This document shows positions 15,031-25,661 of a stretch of 64,000 bases of DNA, piece by piece (positions within the stretch are counted from its first letter, which is position 1; each line of letters begins with the position of its first letter). The notes beneath the pieces are model-generated. The model did no database searches. It had not been told where the DNA came from and saw only the letters and a list, made by a program, of their open reading frames with translations. The DNA comes from a bacterium (GTDB lineage Bacteria; Myxococcota_A; UBA9160; UBA4427), in assembly GCA_024742285.1 (NCBI GenBank), contig JANSYR010000002.1, positions 62,001-126,000 on the forward strand, read 5' to 3'. The translations under genes and the position numbers were made by a program.

Positions 15031-17919
15031 ATGACCGGATGCCAGCGACATCGAGTCGGGAAGGGCCGCGCAGCCGGGCTGCTGCTCGCGGTGGCTTTCC
15101 TGTTCGCGGCCTCCGCCGTCCACGGGAAGCCGGCGATCGATGCGCAATGGTCCTCGACGACCGGCATCGGCCGGCCGGGGGGGCACGTCATCGAGGCCGG
15201 CCCCGGCGACACCCTCGTCGCGAAGATCTTCCTCCGCGCCGACGAGCTCGGCATCAGCCGCTATTCGATCTCGGTCCGGTTCGACGAGGGGGGCGGCGAC
15301 GAGCTCGATCTGGTGGGCGTCTCGACGAGCCTGCCCCCGGGCTTCGACGCGGAGCTGCTTCCCAGCCCGGCCAGCCAGACCGACAGCACGCCCACCATGG
15401 CCGGCGAGATCCTGAGGATCGGCGCCGAGACCTTCGACGACTACGGCCCGGCGGTCACGAGCTTCGAGATCGCCGAGCTCACGTTCACCGTGAATACCCC
15501 CGTCACCGACGGATACGACCTGCGGATCGATCTGATCGATCCCGCCGACCGCATCGTGTCGAACGTGCTCGCACCCCGCGGCCCCGACGTTCGCGGCGGG
15601 CGGCTCGCGGTTCACGCGTCGTTGCCCCAGGGCCACGAGGTCGATCTCGACTTCATGGAGCTCGTCCACTTCACGAGCTTCGGGCCGGATCCTGCGACGG
15701 GCCTCGGTGAGGTGCCCTACGCCTACTACATCGGTCGCTTCGAGACGACGAACGACGAGTGGGTCGAACTCCTCAACGCGGTCGACCCCACCGGCGCGAA
15801 CCCGCTCGGCCTCTACGACCCCGAGCAGACCTCGTCCTCGAACGGCGGGATCGACTACTTCCCGGGCAACCCGGCCGGCGAGAAGTACGCGTCCAAGCCG
15901 AATCGCGGACGCTTTCCCGTCAACTTCGTCGACTGGTTCGACGCGCTCCGGTACGTCAACTGGCTCGAGAACGGCAAGATGGACGGGGGGGACACCGAGG
16001 TCGGTTCGTACAACCTCCTCACGTCGCCGGTCACGGATCTCGGCGGCGCGTTCGGGCTGCCGACCGAGAACGAGTGGTACAAGGCCGCCTACGGACGTCC
16101 GATCGACGGCTTCTGGTGGCTCTACCCGATCCAGTCCAACTCGCCCCCCGGCGTCGCCACCTGCAACTTCTCGACGCGGACGGTGAACAACCCGTCGAGC
16201 ACGACGGTCAACTATTCCTCGGCCTGCGGCTATCCCGTCGAGGTCGGCACGGCGCGCGCGGGTCAGACCACGAACGGCACCCAGGACCAGGCGGGCAACG
16301 TCTCCGAGTGGATCTACGCGCTCTCGGGCGACGGACTCTTCGCGAAGCACCGGGGAAGCCACTTCGACGAGTACACGGCGCCGCTCGAGAGCACCTTCGG
16401 CGGGACCTTCTCGCCGACCGGCACGAGCACCGACTTCATCGGCTTCCGGATCGTGCACCGGCGCGACAGTCCGGACTCGGACGCGGACGGAATCCAGGAT
16501 CGGTTCGGTGCGAGCACCTTCGACATCTGCTTCGGCGGCCAGAACTTCGGCTGTCGGGACAACTGCAACGACGTCCGGAACCCCGACCAGACGGACACCG
16601 ACGGCGACGGCGTCGGTGACGCCTGCGACACCTGCCCCTACGACTGGAATCCCCTCGAGACCTTCGACCTCTTCGGCGACGACGAGTTCTTCATCCCCGG
16701 GCAGCACGATACGGACGGGGACGGACTGGGCGACATCTGCGACGACGACGTGGACGGGGACGGAATTCCCAACGAGAGCGATCCCGACGCGGACGGGGAT
16801 GGGGTGATGGACTCCGGTGCGCCCTGGATCTGCGGGCAGGAGCCGTCCGGCCAACCGTGCAACGACAACTGCCCGGGGATCCCGAATTCCGCGCAGTTCG
16901 ACTGCGACGTGGACGGATTCGGCGATCAGTGCGACTACCGGCTGGACGTCGGGGCGGGGCCCGATCTCGACGGCGACGGCGTCGGCGACCGGAACGACGT
17001 CTGCCCGGGCTTCCTCGATCCCGACCAGAGCGACTTCGATCGCGACGGGTTCGGGGACGTGTGCGATCTCTGCCCGACGGTCAACGAGGAGATCCAGATC
17101 GACGCGGATCTCGACGGCGTCGGCGACGCCTGCGACGTCTGCCCCTTCGACTACGACCCAGGCCAGGCGGATGCGGATCTCGACGGGGTCGGCGACGCCT
17201 GCGATCTCGGCCTCGACACGGACGGCGATGGCGTGCCCGACGCCGACGACGGGTGTCCGCTGGTCTTCGAGACGTCGTCGGCGGACACCGACGGGGACGG
17301 GATCGGGGACGCCTGTGACCCGACGGTCGAGGTCTCGCAGACGGACTTCATGGACGCGACCGGCTACAACGGCTGCAACTTCGACTCCGACAACGACGAG
17401 TTCTTCGAGACCGCAGCGGGAGGCTCGACGTTCCAGTGGCTCTACAACGGGAGTGATGCAACTGGCGAGTGCTTCCTGACGGGCGACCTGGACGAGAACG
17501 GCTTCGTACCGTGGGGCTACGTTCCGACGGGTCCCTCCGGTGCGGACTGCTGCGTATACAGCTACGCGCAGGACGAGAGCGACCCGAATCCCTCGGTCGT
17601 GATGGTGACCGTCGAGTTCGGCGGCGCGATGGTCGACACGACGAACTCGGACGCGGACTTCGTCTACGACACCTGCGACAACTGCCCCGCGATCACGAAC
17701 GCCGACCAGGCCGATCTCGACGGAGACGAGGTCGGCGACGTCTGCGACAACTGTCCGAACGATCCGAACCCGAGCCAGGCGGACACCGACGGCGACGGGA
17801 TCGGCGACGCCTGCGACGCGATCCTCGGTCCGGAGCCCGACGGGCTCACGATGTTCTGGATCGGGTTGCTCGCGGCGGCGGCTCTCGCTCGCGTCCGTGT
17901 TCGCGCCGCGATCGGCTAA
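15031..17919 (+). CDS. surface protein: FGE-like domain, thrombospondin type 3 repeats, PEP-type tail
   Basis: The ATG at 15031 follows GAGGGG. The 962-residue product has a signal peptide, then a cohesin-like beta domain (about residues 40-200). A formylglycine-generating-enzyme-like domain follows (about 215-490; PVNFVDWFDALRYVNW, LPTENEWYKAAYG, DQAGNVSEWIYAL, IGFRIVH). At least ten Ca-binding DTDGDGxGDxCD repeats come next, then a C-terminal tail with GPEPDG, a hydrophobic helix and Arg residues. The FGE region lacks the paired catalytic cysteines expected after the RGGSW-type motif, so it is probably a binding fold, not an enzyme. The tail resembles an exosortase signal. It lies between tpsA (divergent) and the CHAT gene (convergent). 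Confidence 0.85.
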   Translation: MTGCQRHRVGKGRAAGLLLAVAFLFAASAVHGKPAIDAQWSSTTGIGRPGGHVIEAGPGDTLVAKIFLRADELGISRYSISVRFDEGGGDELDLVGVSTSLPPGFDAELLPSPASQTDSTPTMAGEILRIGAETFDDYGPAVTSFEIAELTFTVNTPVTDGYDLRIDLIDPADRIVSNVLAPRGPDVRGGRLAVHASLPQGHEVDLDFMELVHFTSFGPDPATGLGEVPYAYYIGRFETTNDEWVELLNAVDPTGANPLGLYDPEQTSSSNGGIDYFPGNPAGEKYASKPNRGRFPVNFVDWFDALRYVNWLENGKMDGGDTEVGSYNLLTSPVTDLGGAFGLPTENEWYKAAYGRPIDGFWWLYPIQSNSPPGVATCNFSTRTVNNPSSTTVNYSSACGYPVEVGTARAGQTTNGTQDQAGNVSEWIYALSGDGLFAKHRGSHFDEYTAPLESTFGGTFSPTGTSTDFIGFRIVHRRDSPDSDADGIQDRFGASTFDICFGGQNFGCRDNCNDVRNPDQTDTDGDGVGDACDTCPYDWNPLETFDLFGDDEFFIPGQHDTDGDGLGDICDDDVDGDGIPNESDPDADGDGVMDSGAPWICGQEPSGQPCNDNCPGIPNSAQFDCDVDGFGDQCDYRLDVGAGPDLDGDGVGDRNDVCPGFLDPDQSDFDRDGFGDVCDLCPTVNEEIQIDADLDGVGDACDVCPFDYDPGQADADLDGVGDACDLGLDTDGDGVPDADDGCPLVFETSSADTDGDGIGDACDPTVEVSQTDFMDATGYNGCNFDSDNDEFFETAAGGSTFQWLYNGSDATGECFLTGDLDENGFVPWGYVPTGPSGADCCVYSYAQDESDPNPSVVMVTVEFGGAMVDTTNSDADFVYDTCDNCPAITNADQADLDGDEVGDVCDNCPNDPNPSQADTDGDGIGDACDAILGPEPDGLTMFWIGLLAAAALARVRVRAAIG

Positions 17920-17950
17920 CGAAGCCCACGCTGGCGACCGGAACTGGTCC

Positions 17951-18006
17951 GCCTAGAGCCCGCTCCCGATCAGGAGACTGCCTAGAGCCAGCTCCCGATC
18001 AGGAGA
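17951..18006. repeat. 29-bp tandem duplication at the 3' end of the CHAT gene
   Basis: Two 27-base units with one mismatch start at 17951 and 17980. The second carries the last codons and stop of the CHAT gene (LLIGSWL on the minus strand). The first repeats the same codons as LLIGSGL just outside the gene. Confidence 0.8.
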
Positions 18007-20276
18007 AAGGGCGCCCAGTAGGCCGGGTGGCGGTGGCGATCGCTCGCCAGGAGCGCCCGCTGGGCCTCGGCGAGCGACACGGCGCGGGAGCGCGGCGACA
18101 CGGGATCGAAGACACCGCGGTAGAAGCGCTCCGCGATCTCGCTCGCGGCGGAGTCGTTCACGACCCAGAGCGTGCCGATCGCGCTGCGCGCGCCGGACTG
18201 GACGGCCAGCCCGGCGAGTCCCATGGCCGCCTCGTCGTCCCCCGCCGCCGTCTCGCAGGCGCTCAGCATCAGGAGCTCGAGGGGCTCCTCGCGGTCGCGG
18301 AAGAGGGCCAGGTAGTCGCTGAGCGCCGACATCGAGATCCGGCCGTCGTGGGTCAGGACGAAGGCGTCGTCCTTGCTGTCGAAGCGCGCGTGGGTCGCCA
18401 CGTGGAGCACGCTGATCGGACGCGTCGACAGGCCGCGCTCGACCCGGGGCGGCGTGAAGGTCTCGTTCAGCAGCACGTCGGTCTCGAGGATCTGCGAGAC
18501 CGCCTCGATCTCCGCTTCGACGAAGGGGAGGGAGGCGAAGCCGTCGATCGGGACCGAGAGGCCGCCGGCGAGGGCGAGGCGATTCGGGGAGGCGAGGGGG
18601 CGGGGGACCGTGAGGTCGATCCCGGGCGTCGTCGCGAGGGCGAAGCGCTCGACCAGGTGGCGCTCGCCGTCGTGGAGCGCCGCCATGGGCAGCGCGCGAA
18701 GCGCCTTGTCCGGCACGAAGACCAGGGTCCGGGTCCCCCACGCCTCGAGCTCGTCCTCGATCGGTCGGATCAGCCAGTCGTAGAGCGAGCGGGCGGGGCG
18801 GAGGTAGCGGCGGTGGCTGCGGATCTCGATCAGCTGCCGGAACTCCGCGGCGGTGGCGCGCAGACGCTCCCGGGGAACCGGGACGGCTCGACGGAAGCGG
18901 CCCTTCGGACTCGTGACGACGAGCTCCAGCCGATCGTCCAGCGCGATCGGGTAGATCAGCGCCGCCCCGGGATCGACCTGTCCGGCCTCGACACGTCGCT
19001 GGAGCGCCGCGTCCACGCATTCGTCGTCGAAGTAGTCGCGAAGCTCCTGGGCCTTCTGGCGCTCGAGGGAGCGCTGGGCGAGGGCCAGGTCGTCGTCGCG
19101 CTGGGCGCCCGACGGCGCAGGGCGGGCCGCGCGCTGGAGCAGGAGATCGACGTAGGCGAGGTGGACGGCCTGGAGCCGCGCGGCGGAGAGGCTCGGGTCG
19201 AGGCCGTAGCTGCGCGCGCGCAGGGGGCGCAGCAGCTCCGCCTCGTCGAGGGCCTGCGCGTACGCCGCGAGGGCCGCCTCCGGGTCGCCGCTCTCCCGGT
19301 GGAGCTCTGCGGAGGCGAGCCATGCCCGGTAGCGCGCGACCGGATCGTCGGCGCGCGTCGCGGCGGCGACGGCCCGGTCGAGCAGGGTGAGCGCTGCCGG
19401 GTTCTGGCCGTCCGCGCGGTAGAGCCGTGCGAGGGTGAGGAGCGCCATGCCCTGGGCGCGCTCGTCGTCGGTCGACTCGGCGAGGGTCAGCGCTTCGCGC
19501 GCCGCCGCGTGGGCGTTTCGTCGCGCCGGCGCGTCGATCGCGCCCGCGTCCCGCGGCGCCAGGGTCTCGGCGAGATGCAGGAGGAGTGCGCTTCGAGGCG
19601 CTTCGGCGTCGACGCGGTCGATCGCCTTCGAGGCGGCTTCGATCGCGGCCCCTGCGTCCGGTGCGCCCGAGGCGACGCTCGCCCGCGCGAGGTTCGCGCG
19701 GGCGCGCGCGCGGAGGACCGCGTCGTCTTCGGTCGCGTCGCCCGTCGTTGCGTCCAGTCGCGCCAGCGCGGCGAGGTACGCGGCACGCGCGGCGGTCCAG
19801 GCCTCCGCGCGGGCGCCGCCCTCGCGCAGGGCGGCCTCGAGCGCATGACTGTTGCCCAGGTGGACGTCGATCGCCGCAAGCAGGGCGTCCGCTTGCGCCT
19901 GCTCCGCCTCGGTGCGCGCCGCCTCGAGCAGGCGCCGCGCCGCCGCCGGGGACTCGAGCGTCATCGCGAGGTGACCCCGCGCCGCGAGAACGGCGGCGCG
20001 CAGGCCGGTGTCGTTCGATTCTTCGGCCATTCGCCGCGCCGCTTCGAGGGGCGCCTGGGCCGAGACGAGGTCGCCCCTCGCCTGGGCACGTTCCGACGCG
20101 GCGATGGCCTCGGCGACCCGCGCCGACGTCGCCGCGGGATCCGCGGAGGCGTTGAGCGCGACGAGAGCCACTAGGGTCGCCACGGTCGCGATGACGGGCG
20201 CGTCCGCGAGCCGGCGGCCGGCGCTCACGCGGCGCGAGACAGAGGCATCGGATCGGCAACGAAGACCCCGGGGCAT
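17982..20276 (-). CDS. exported TPR-CHAT domain caspase-like protease
   Basis: The 764-residue product has a signal-like hydrophobic segment (about 28-46). A long region of TPR-like helical repeats rich in Ala follows (about 50-400), then a C-terminal CHAT domain. The caspase-type dyad is present: H629 in HVATHARF and C674 in LSACETA. The closing segment HPAYWAPFLLIGSW is the usual end of CHAT domains. CHAT proteins are clan CD cysteine peptidases; in eukaryotes separase belongs here, and bacterial TPR-CHAT enzymes include the Craspase effector. In cyanobacteria CHAT genes often neighbour TPS haemagglutinin genes, as here. The substrate is unknown; export places it in the periplasm or at the surface. 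Confidence 0.9.
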   Translation of the reverse strand: MPRGLRCRSDASVSRRVSAGRRLADAPVIATVATLVALVALNASADPAATSARVAEAIAASERAQARGDLVSAQAPLEAARRMAEESNDTGLRAAVLAARGHLAMTLESPAAARRLLEAARTEAEQAQADALLAAIDVHLGNSHALEAALREGGARAEAWTAARAAYLAALARLDATTGDATEDDAVLRARARANLARASVASGAPDAGAAIEAASKAIDRVDAEAPRSALLLHLAETLAPRDAGAIDAPARRNAHAAAREALTLAESTDDERAQGMALLTLARLYRADGQNPAALTLLDRAVAAATRADDPVARYRAWLASAELHRESGDPEAALAAYAQALDEAELLRPLRARSYGLDPSLSAARLQAVHLAYVDLLLQRAARPAPSGAQRDDDLALAQRSLERQKAQELRDYFDDECVDAALQRRVEAGQVDPGAALIYPIALDDRLELVVTSPKGRFRRAVPVPRERLRATAAEFRQLIEIRSHRRYLRPARSLYDWLIRPIEDELEAWGTRTLVFVPDKALRALPMAALHDGERHLVERFALATTPGIDLTVPRPLASPNRLALAGGLSVPIDGFASLPFVEAEIEAVSQILETDVLLNETFTPPRVERGLSTRPISVLHVATHARFDSKDDAFVLTHDGRISMSALSDYLALFRDREEPLELLMLSACETAAGDDEAAMGLAGLAVQSGARSAIGTLWVVNDSAASEIAERFYRGVFDPVSPRSRAVSLAEAQRALLASDRHRHPAYWAPFLLIGSWL

Positions 20277-20315
20277 GCGCGAATACTAGGGAAGTCCGCG
20301 TCCACGCCGCGCTCT

Positions 20316-20329
20316 GTGAATCGATTCAC
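20316..20329. promoter_or_regulatory. palindrome GTGAA-TCGA-TTCAC between divergent genes
   Basis: A perfect 14-base palindrome lies 40 bases before the CHAT start and about 160 bases before the six-module protein. It has the same half-sites and spacing as the two dyads before the beta-helix gene. It may be a shared operator for surface-protein genes. Confidence 0.45.
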
Positions 20330-20489
20330 GGACGCAGGCGCCGAGCAGGTCCACGCTCAGGGGGAGAAGACCATCGTCGGGACGGCCCTGTGGGTCTACC
20401 CTAGGTGACGGGGTCCTGGGGGCCCGATTCAACCGACGCGAGCGGACCGGGGCATGCGCCAGCGCAGCGACGACAGGATGGAGCGAACG

Positions 20490-22625
20490 ATGGATCCGCC
20501 GGTCTGGCTCGGCCGGCTTCGGCGTGCCGCGTTCGCGATCGTGCTTCTGGTCTTCGGTCCGGGGACCGCCGCCGCGCACCTCCAGGGCTACGGCTTCGCC
20601 CACGCGAACCAGCCGTCGACGCCGGCCTATTCGGCGCCGCTCGTCGACTCCTACAACGACGGCGGTGGAAGCATCGACATCACGCGAAGCGGACCCGGGG
20701 CCTACGCGGTGTCGTTCGAGGACCTGTCCGACGTGGGAAGCGGCGGCGGTCACGTCCAGGTCTCCTCGACGGATCCGGGCAGTCGCTACTGCACGATCTC
20801 GAGCTGGGGATCCACCGTCGCGAACGTCCGCTGCTACGACTTCCTCGGCAACCTCGCCGACGGGCGCTTCAACGTCCTCGTGCTGCGACCGGGGCCGGAG
20901 CCGAGCGACTACGCCTTCGCCTGGGCGAGCAACCCGACGTCGGCGTCTTACACGCCGAGCGCGACCTATCGCTACAACCCCGCCGGTACGGGATCCGCCA
21001 CGGTCACGCGACACCAGGTCGGTCACTACTCGATCCGCTTCGACGACTTCGACGCGGTCGGCGCCGGGCCGCGGGTCGATCTCGTGACCGCCTACGGGGG
21101 GAACGCCCGGTGCCAGGTGCACGGGGCGATCTCCGACGGGTTCAACGTGCGGTGTCACTCGCCGCTCGGATTCGCGATCGACTCGCGCTTCGCCGCGCTC
21201 TCGATGCGCACGGAGCTCGAAGACGACGGGTGGGGCTTCGCGCGCGTCTCGGATCCCTACTCGTTCGGCTACACGCTCCCGTTCGACGACGGACACAACG
21301 CCGGCCTGCCCGACGACCCGACGGTCGACCATTCGGCGGTGGGCGTCTGGCACCTCGAGTGGCCGGGCCTCGACGCGATCGGGATCAACCTGGGAAGCGT
21401 GCAGGTCTCGGCGGATGCCTTCTTCGACCGCCAGTGCGGCGTCGATCCCGAGGACGGCGATTCGGTCACGATCCGCTGCTTCGACGGGATCGGGATGCCG
21501 GCGGAGACCGAGTTTCAGGTGCTCTTCCTGAAGCCGCCGCTCAAGGCCTGGCTCCGGGACTTCTCTTTCGCCTTCGCAAACGACAACATCTCCGGTCCGT
21601 TCCCGTACAGCGCGTCCGACGACGTGAGTCGGAACGCCGTGCGCGGCAGCCCGATCAACATCGACCGGATCTCGACCGGCGTCTACCACGTCGAGTTCGT
21701 CGGGACGGACGAGTTCTCGACCGCGGGCCACGTCCAGGTCTCCGCGTTCGGCTTCAATGCGAATCACTGCAACGTCGAGACTTCCTACGACGAGTGGGCG
21801 GAGATCCGCTGCTTCAACCGGCTGGGCAGCCTGACCAACACGCATTTCAACGTCTTCCAGGCGAAGCCTTCCGCGGCCGAGGACTCCATCGCCTACGCCC
21901 GCGCCGACCTCAACTACCTGTCTGCGTACACCGCGAACCCGACCCACGCCTACAACCCGGGCGGCGGCGCGGTCACCGTCACCCGGACCGCGACCGGCGT
22001 CTTCGACGTCCAGTTCCCGGGATTCGGCGCGATCGGGGACGACGGCGGCAACGCGCAGGTCTCGGCCTTCGGGCTCACCAACGGCAAGTGCCAGGTCGCG
22101 TCTTGGGGAAGCGAGCGCGTGACCGTCCGTTGCTTTACCACGACCGGCAATCCCGCGAATCTCAACTTCAACGTGATGCTGTCCCACGCGGACGCCAACG
22201 ACGAAGCCCTGGCGTACGTCTGGGCCTCGTCCTCGACCGCCTCTTCGTACACTCCGTCCACCTTCTATGCCTATCAGACGGGGACCGGCGCGATCACCGC
22301 CACGCGCGGCGGGACCGGGAGCTATACGGTGAACTTTGAGGGCTTCGGAGACGAGGGGCTCGGCAGCGGCATCCCGCTCGTCTCGACCCACGGCTCCGCC
22401 GCAGGGATCTGCAACCCGGTCTTCTGGACGGGCTCGACCGTCACCGTCCAGTGCTACGACCTCGGCGGGAACGCAGCCGATCGGCGCTTCAGCCTCCTCT
22501 ACCCGAAGGACTTCACGAACACCGTGCTCGAGGAGACCTACGTCGCCGCTCCGGAGCCCGGCTTCGGCGTCGGCCTCGTTGTGGGGGCGTTCGCGTTGTC
22601 GGCGTCGCGCCGCCGTCGTCGATAG
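20490..22625 (+). CDS. secreted six-module repeat protein with PEP-CTERM tail
   Basis: Three in-frame ATGs compete (20454, 20478, 20490); 20490 has GGAG six bases upstream and is preferred. After a signal peptide (AAFAIVLLVFGPGTAAA) the 711-residue protein has six modules of about 105 residues. Each follows the plan YAFA...YTPS..YNP..GGxxTVTRxGxGxYxVxFxGF..xGGxVQVSA...C.V...W...VxVRCF...G...DxxFxVL. Every module carries one pair of cysteines about 15-20 residues apart, probably a disulfide. The tail is PEPGFGVGLVVGAF plus an Arg run, an exosortase signal. The module resembles beta-rich repeats seen in secreted actinobacterial and myxobacterial proteins; no function is known. It is divergent from the CHAT gene. 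Confidence 0.85.
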   Translation: MDPPVWLGRLRRAAFAIVLLVFGPGTAAAHLQGYGFAHANQPSTPAYSAPLVDSYNDGGGSIDITRSGPGAYAVSFEDLSDVGSGGGHVQVSSTDPGSRYCTISSWGSTVANVRCYDFLGNLADGRFNVLVLRPGPEPSDYAFAWASNPTSASYTPSATYRYNPAGTGSATVTRHQVGHYSIRFDDFDAVGAGPRVDLVTAYGGNARCQVHGAISDGFNVRCHSPLGFAIDSRFAALSMRTELEDDGWGFARVSDPYSFGYTLPFDDGHNAGLPDDPTVDHSAVGVWHLEWPGLDAIGINLGSVQVSADAFFDRQCGVDPEDGDSVTIRCFDGIGMPAETEFQVLFLKPPLKAWLRDFSFAFANDNISGPFPYSASDDVSRNAVRGSPINIDRISTGVYHVEFVGTDEFSTAGHVQVSAFGFNANHCNVETSYDEWAEIRCFNRLGSLTNTHFNVFQAKPSAAEDSIAYARADLNYLSAYTANPTHAYNPGGGAVTVTRTATGVFDVQFPGFGAIGDDGGNAQVSAFGLTNGKCQVASWGSERVTVRCFTTTGNPANLNFNVMLSHADANDEALAYVWASSSTASSYTPSTFYAYQTGTGAITATRGGTGSYTVNFEGFGDEGLGSGIPLVSTHGSAAGICNPVFWTGSTVTVQCYDLGGNAADRRFSLLYPKDFTNTVLEETYVAAPEPGFGVGLVVGAFALSASRRRRR

Positions 22626-22646
22626 GGGCGAGACCGCGCCCCGCGC

Positions 22647-23489
22647 CTACCGCTCGGGCGGCGCGGCCCGGAATCGCCCGGGCACGTCGACGAACTCCCC
22701 GGCGTATTTGCCGCCGTCGATGAGCAGCTCCGTCCCGTTGATGAAGCGCGCTTCCGGCGACGCCAGAAAGACCGCTGCGGGGGCGACGTCGTCCGGCAGT
22801 CCACGGCGTCCCATCGGACCGAAGGCGGCGTCGAAGGTCGGGGCGTCGCTTGCGCTCGCGATGCTCGGCGGCGAGGCGACGCCGAACGCGTCCGCGTGCA
22901 TCTCGGCGCTGCCTGCGCGGGGGCAGAGTACGTTCGCCCGGACTCCGTACATCCCGTTCTCGAGCGCGGTCACCTTCGTCAACCCGACGAGGCCGAACTT
23001 GGAAGCGGTATAGGCCCCCGTCGTCGTCGTGCCGGAGAGGGAGTCGGTCGACCCGACGTTCACGATCGCGGCGTCACCGGTCTCTGACGCGGCGGCGCGC
23101 AGGCGGGACAGCGCCGCGCGGGTGCCCAGGAAGGGACCGACGGTGTTCACGCGGAGCACGCGTTCGAAGTCGGCCTGACTCGTCGCCTCCAGGGGCTGGA
23201 GGACGAGGATCGCGGCGTTGTTCACCAGGACATCGAAGCGGCCTTCCTGCGCGTCGATCTCCTCGAGGGTCGCGTTCCACTCGGCCTCGCTCGTCACGTC
23301 GAGGCGCCGGTAGCGCGCCGCCTCGCCGAGCTCGGCCGCGACCTTCTCGCCGAGCTCGTCGAGGACGTCGCTCAGGATCACCCGCGCCCCGGCCGCCACG
23401 AAATGGCGGGCGATGGCTTCGCCGGTGCCCCGGGCGGCGCCGGTGACGAGGGCGACCTTGCCTTCGAGACGGAAGGGATGCTCGTTCAT
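22647..23489 (-). CDS. short-chain dehydrogenase/reductase
   Basis: AGGAG lies five bases before the ATG at 23489. The 280-residue product is a classical SDR: TGAARGTG at 16-23, NNAA at 90-93, catalytic S147 or S150 with Y160 and K164 in YTASK, and the C-terminal FINGTELLIDGG. The Asp in ILSDV after the second strand points to NAD rather than NADP. The substrate is not predictable. It follows the acyl-CoA ligase on the same strand by 46 bases, so the two are probably one transcript acting on an acyl or alcohol substrate. Confidence 0.9.
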   Translation of the reverse strand: MNEHPFRLEGKVALVTGAARGTGEAIARHFVAAGARVILSDVLDELGEKVAAELGEAARYRRLDVTSEAEWNATLEEIDAQEGRFDVLVNNAAILVLQPLEATSQADFERVLRVNTVGPFLGTRAALSRLRAAASETGDAAIVNVGSTDSLSGTTTTGAYTASKFGLVGLTKVTALENGMYGVRANVLCPRAGSAEMHADAFGVASPPSIASASDAPTFDAAFGPMGRRGLPDDVAPAAVFLASPEARFINGTELLIDGGKYAGEFVDVPGRFRAAPPER

Positions 23490-23535
23490 GTGGACTCCTT
23501 CGGGCGCGCTCGGTCGGGGACTCGCTCGCTCGCCG

Positions 23536-25038
<1,503 letters not shown>

Positions 25039-25169
25039 CGGTACGAGGCTCCCGGTCGGCGGCGCGAGGCCGTGGGCGAACGGGGAGGGTATCCGAGTCC
25101 GGGGGCGAAGCGCGCGGGGCCGAAGCCGATCGCGTGGCGCCGATGGTTCGCGGCGCGGCCGGCAAGCTG

Positions 25170-25545
25170 AAGGGCCCGGGGCGAGCCCCGGGCCCTTGCA
25201 CCTGGTAGGAGGTCGCTCTCCGGCGAGCGAGTGATTCGCGACCCACCCGGGCCACGAATGCCGGAGAACGTCCTCTTGAAGACTGAGTGCCCGGCCGTCC
25301 GGAAAGGGGGACCGTCCGGGACGCGATCGGCAGCGGATCGGCAGCCTGCCGGCGCACGGGACGCGCCAGAGCCGATCGGGAGGCCGGAGGAAGAAAAATC
25401 TCCGCTCCGGGCCGAAAGTCCGGAACCGCCCGACGGGCGCGGGGTCTCTCCCCATGACCATCGAGTCATCGCCGCTGGTCACCTCTCCTTTGCTTTGGTT
25501 GTGAATCGGACTGGGCCCGTCTGCAAACGCAGGCGGGCCTTTTCT
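25170..25545 (+). ncRNA. candidate structured non-coding RNA
   Basis: No gene is visible in the 623 bases from 25039 to 25661. The stretch holds a strong hairpin at 25170-25197 (AGGGCCCGGGG/CCCCGGGCCCT), one at 25211-25228 (TCGCTC/GAGCGA), others near 25430 (CGCCCGACGGGCG) and 25455 (ATGAC/GTCAT), and a terminator with T-run at its end. It does not match tmRNA, RNase P RNA, SRP RNA or the c-di-GMP riboswitch consensus that I can recall. It may instead be a long leader of the following gene that is terminated early. Confidence 0.35.
25513..25544 (+). terminator. Rho-independent terminator
   Basis: GGGCCCGTCTGC pairs with GCAGGCGGGCC across loop AAAC and is followed by TTTTCT. It lies 117 bases before the receiver-GGDEF gene and after no coding gene on this strand. 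Confidence 0.75.
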
Positions 25546-25661
25546 CTGTCCGGGGTGCGTGGGCGAGGCCGCCCGGGGGCGCGGAATCCTCACGATTGCC
25601 CGTGCCATGGCCGATAACCCTCGGGGCCGGAGATCCTCCGGCGCATGCTCCCGGAGGCGCC

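Noticed and set aside
25400-25430. GAAAGTCCGG resembling the RNase P RNA conserved region
   Set aside because: The full GAGGAAAGTCC box, the second conserved block and the P4 pairing were not found, so RNase P RNA is not supported.
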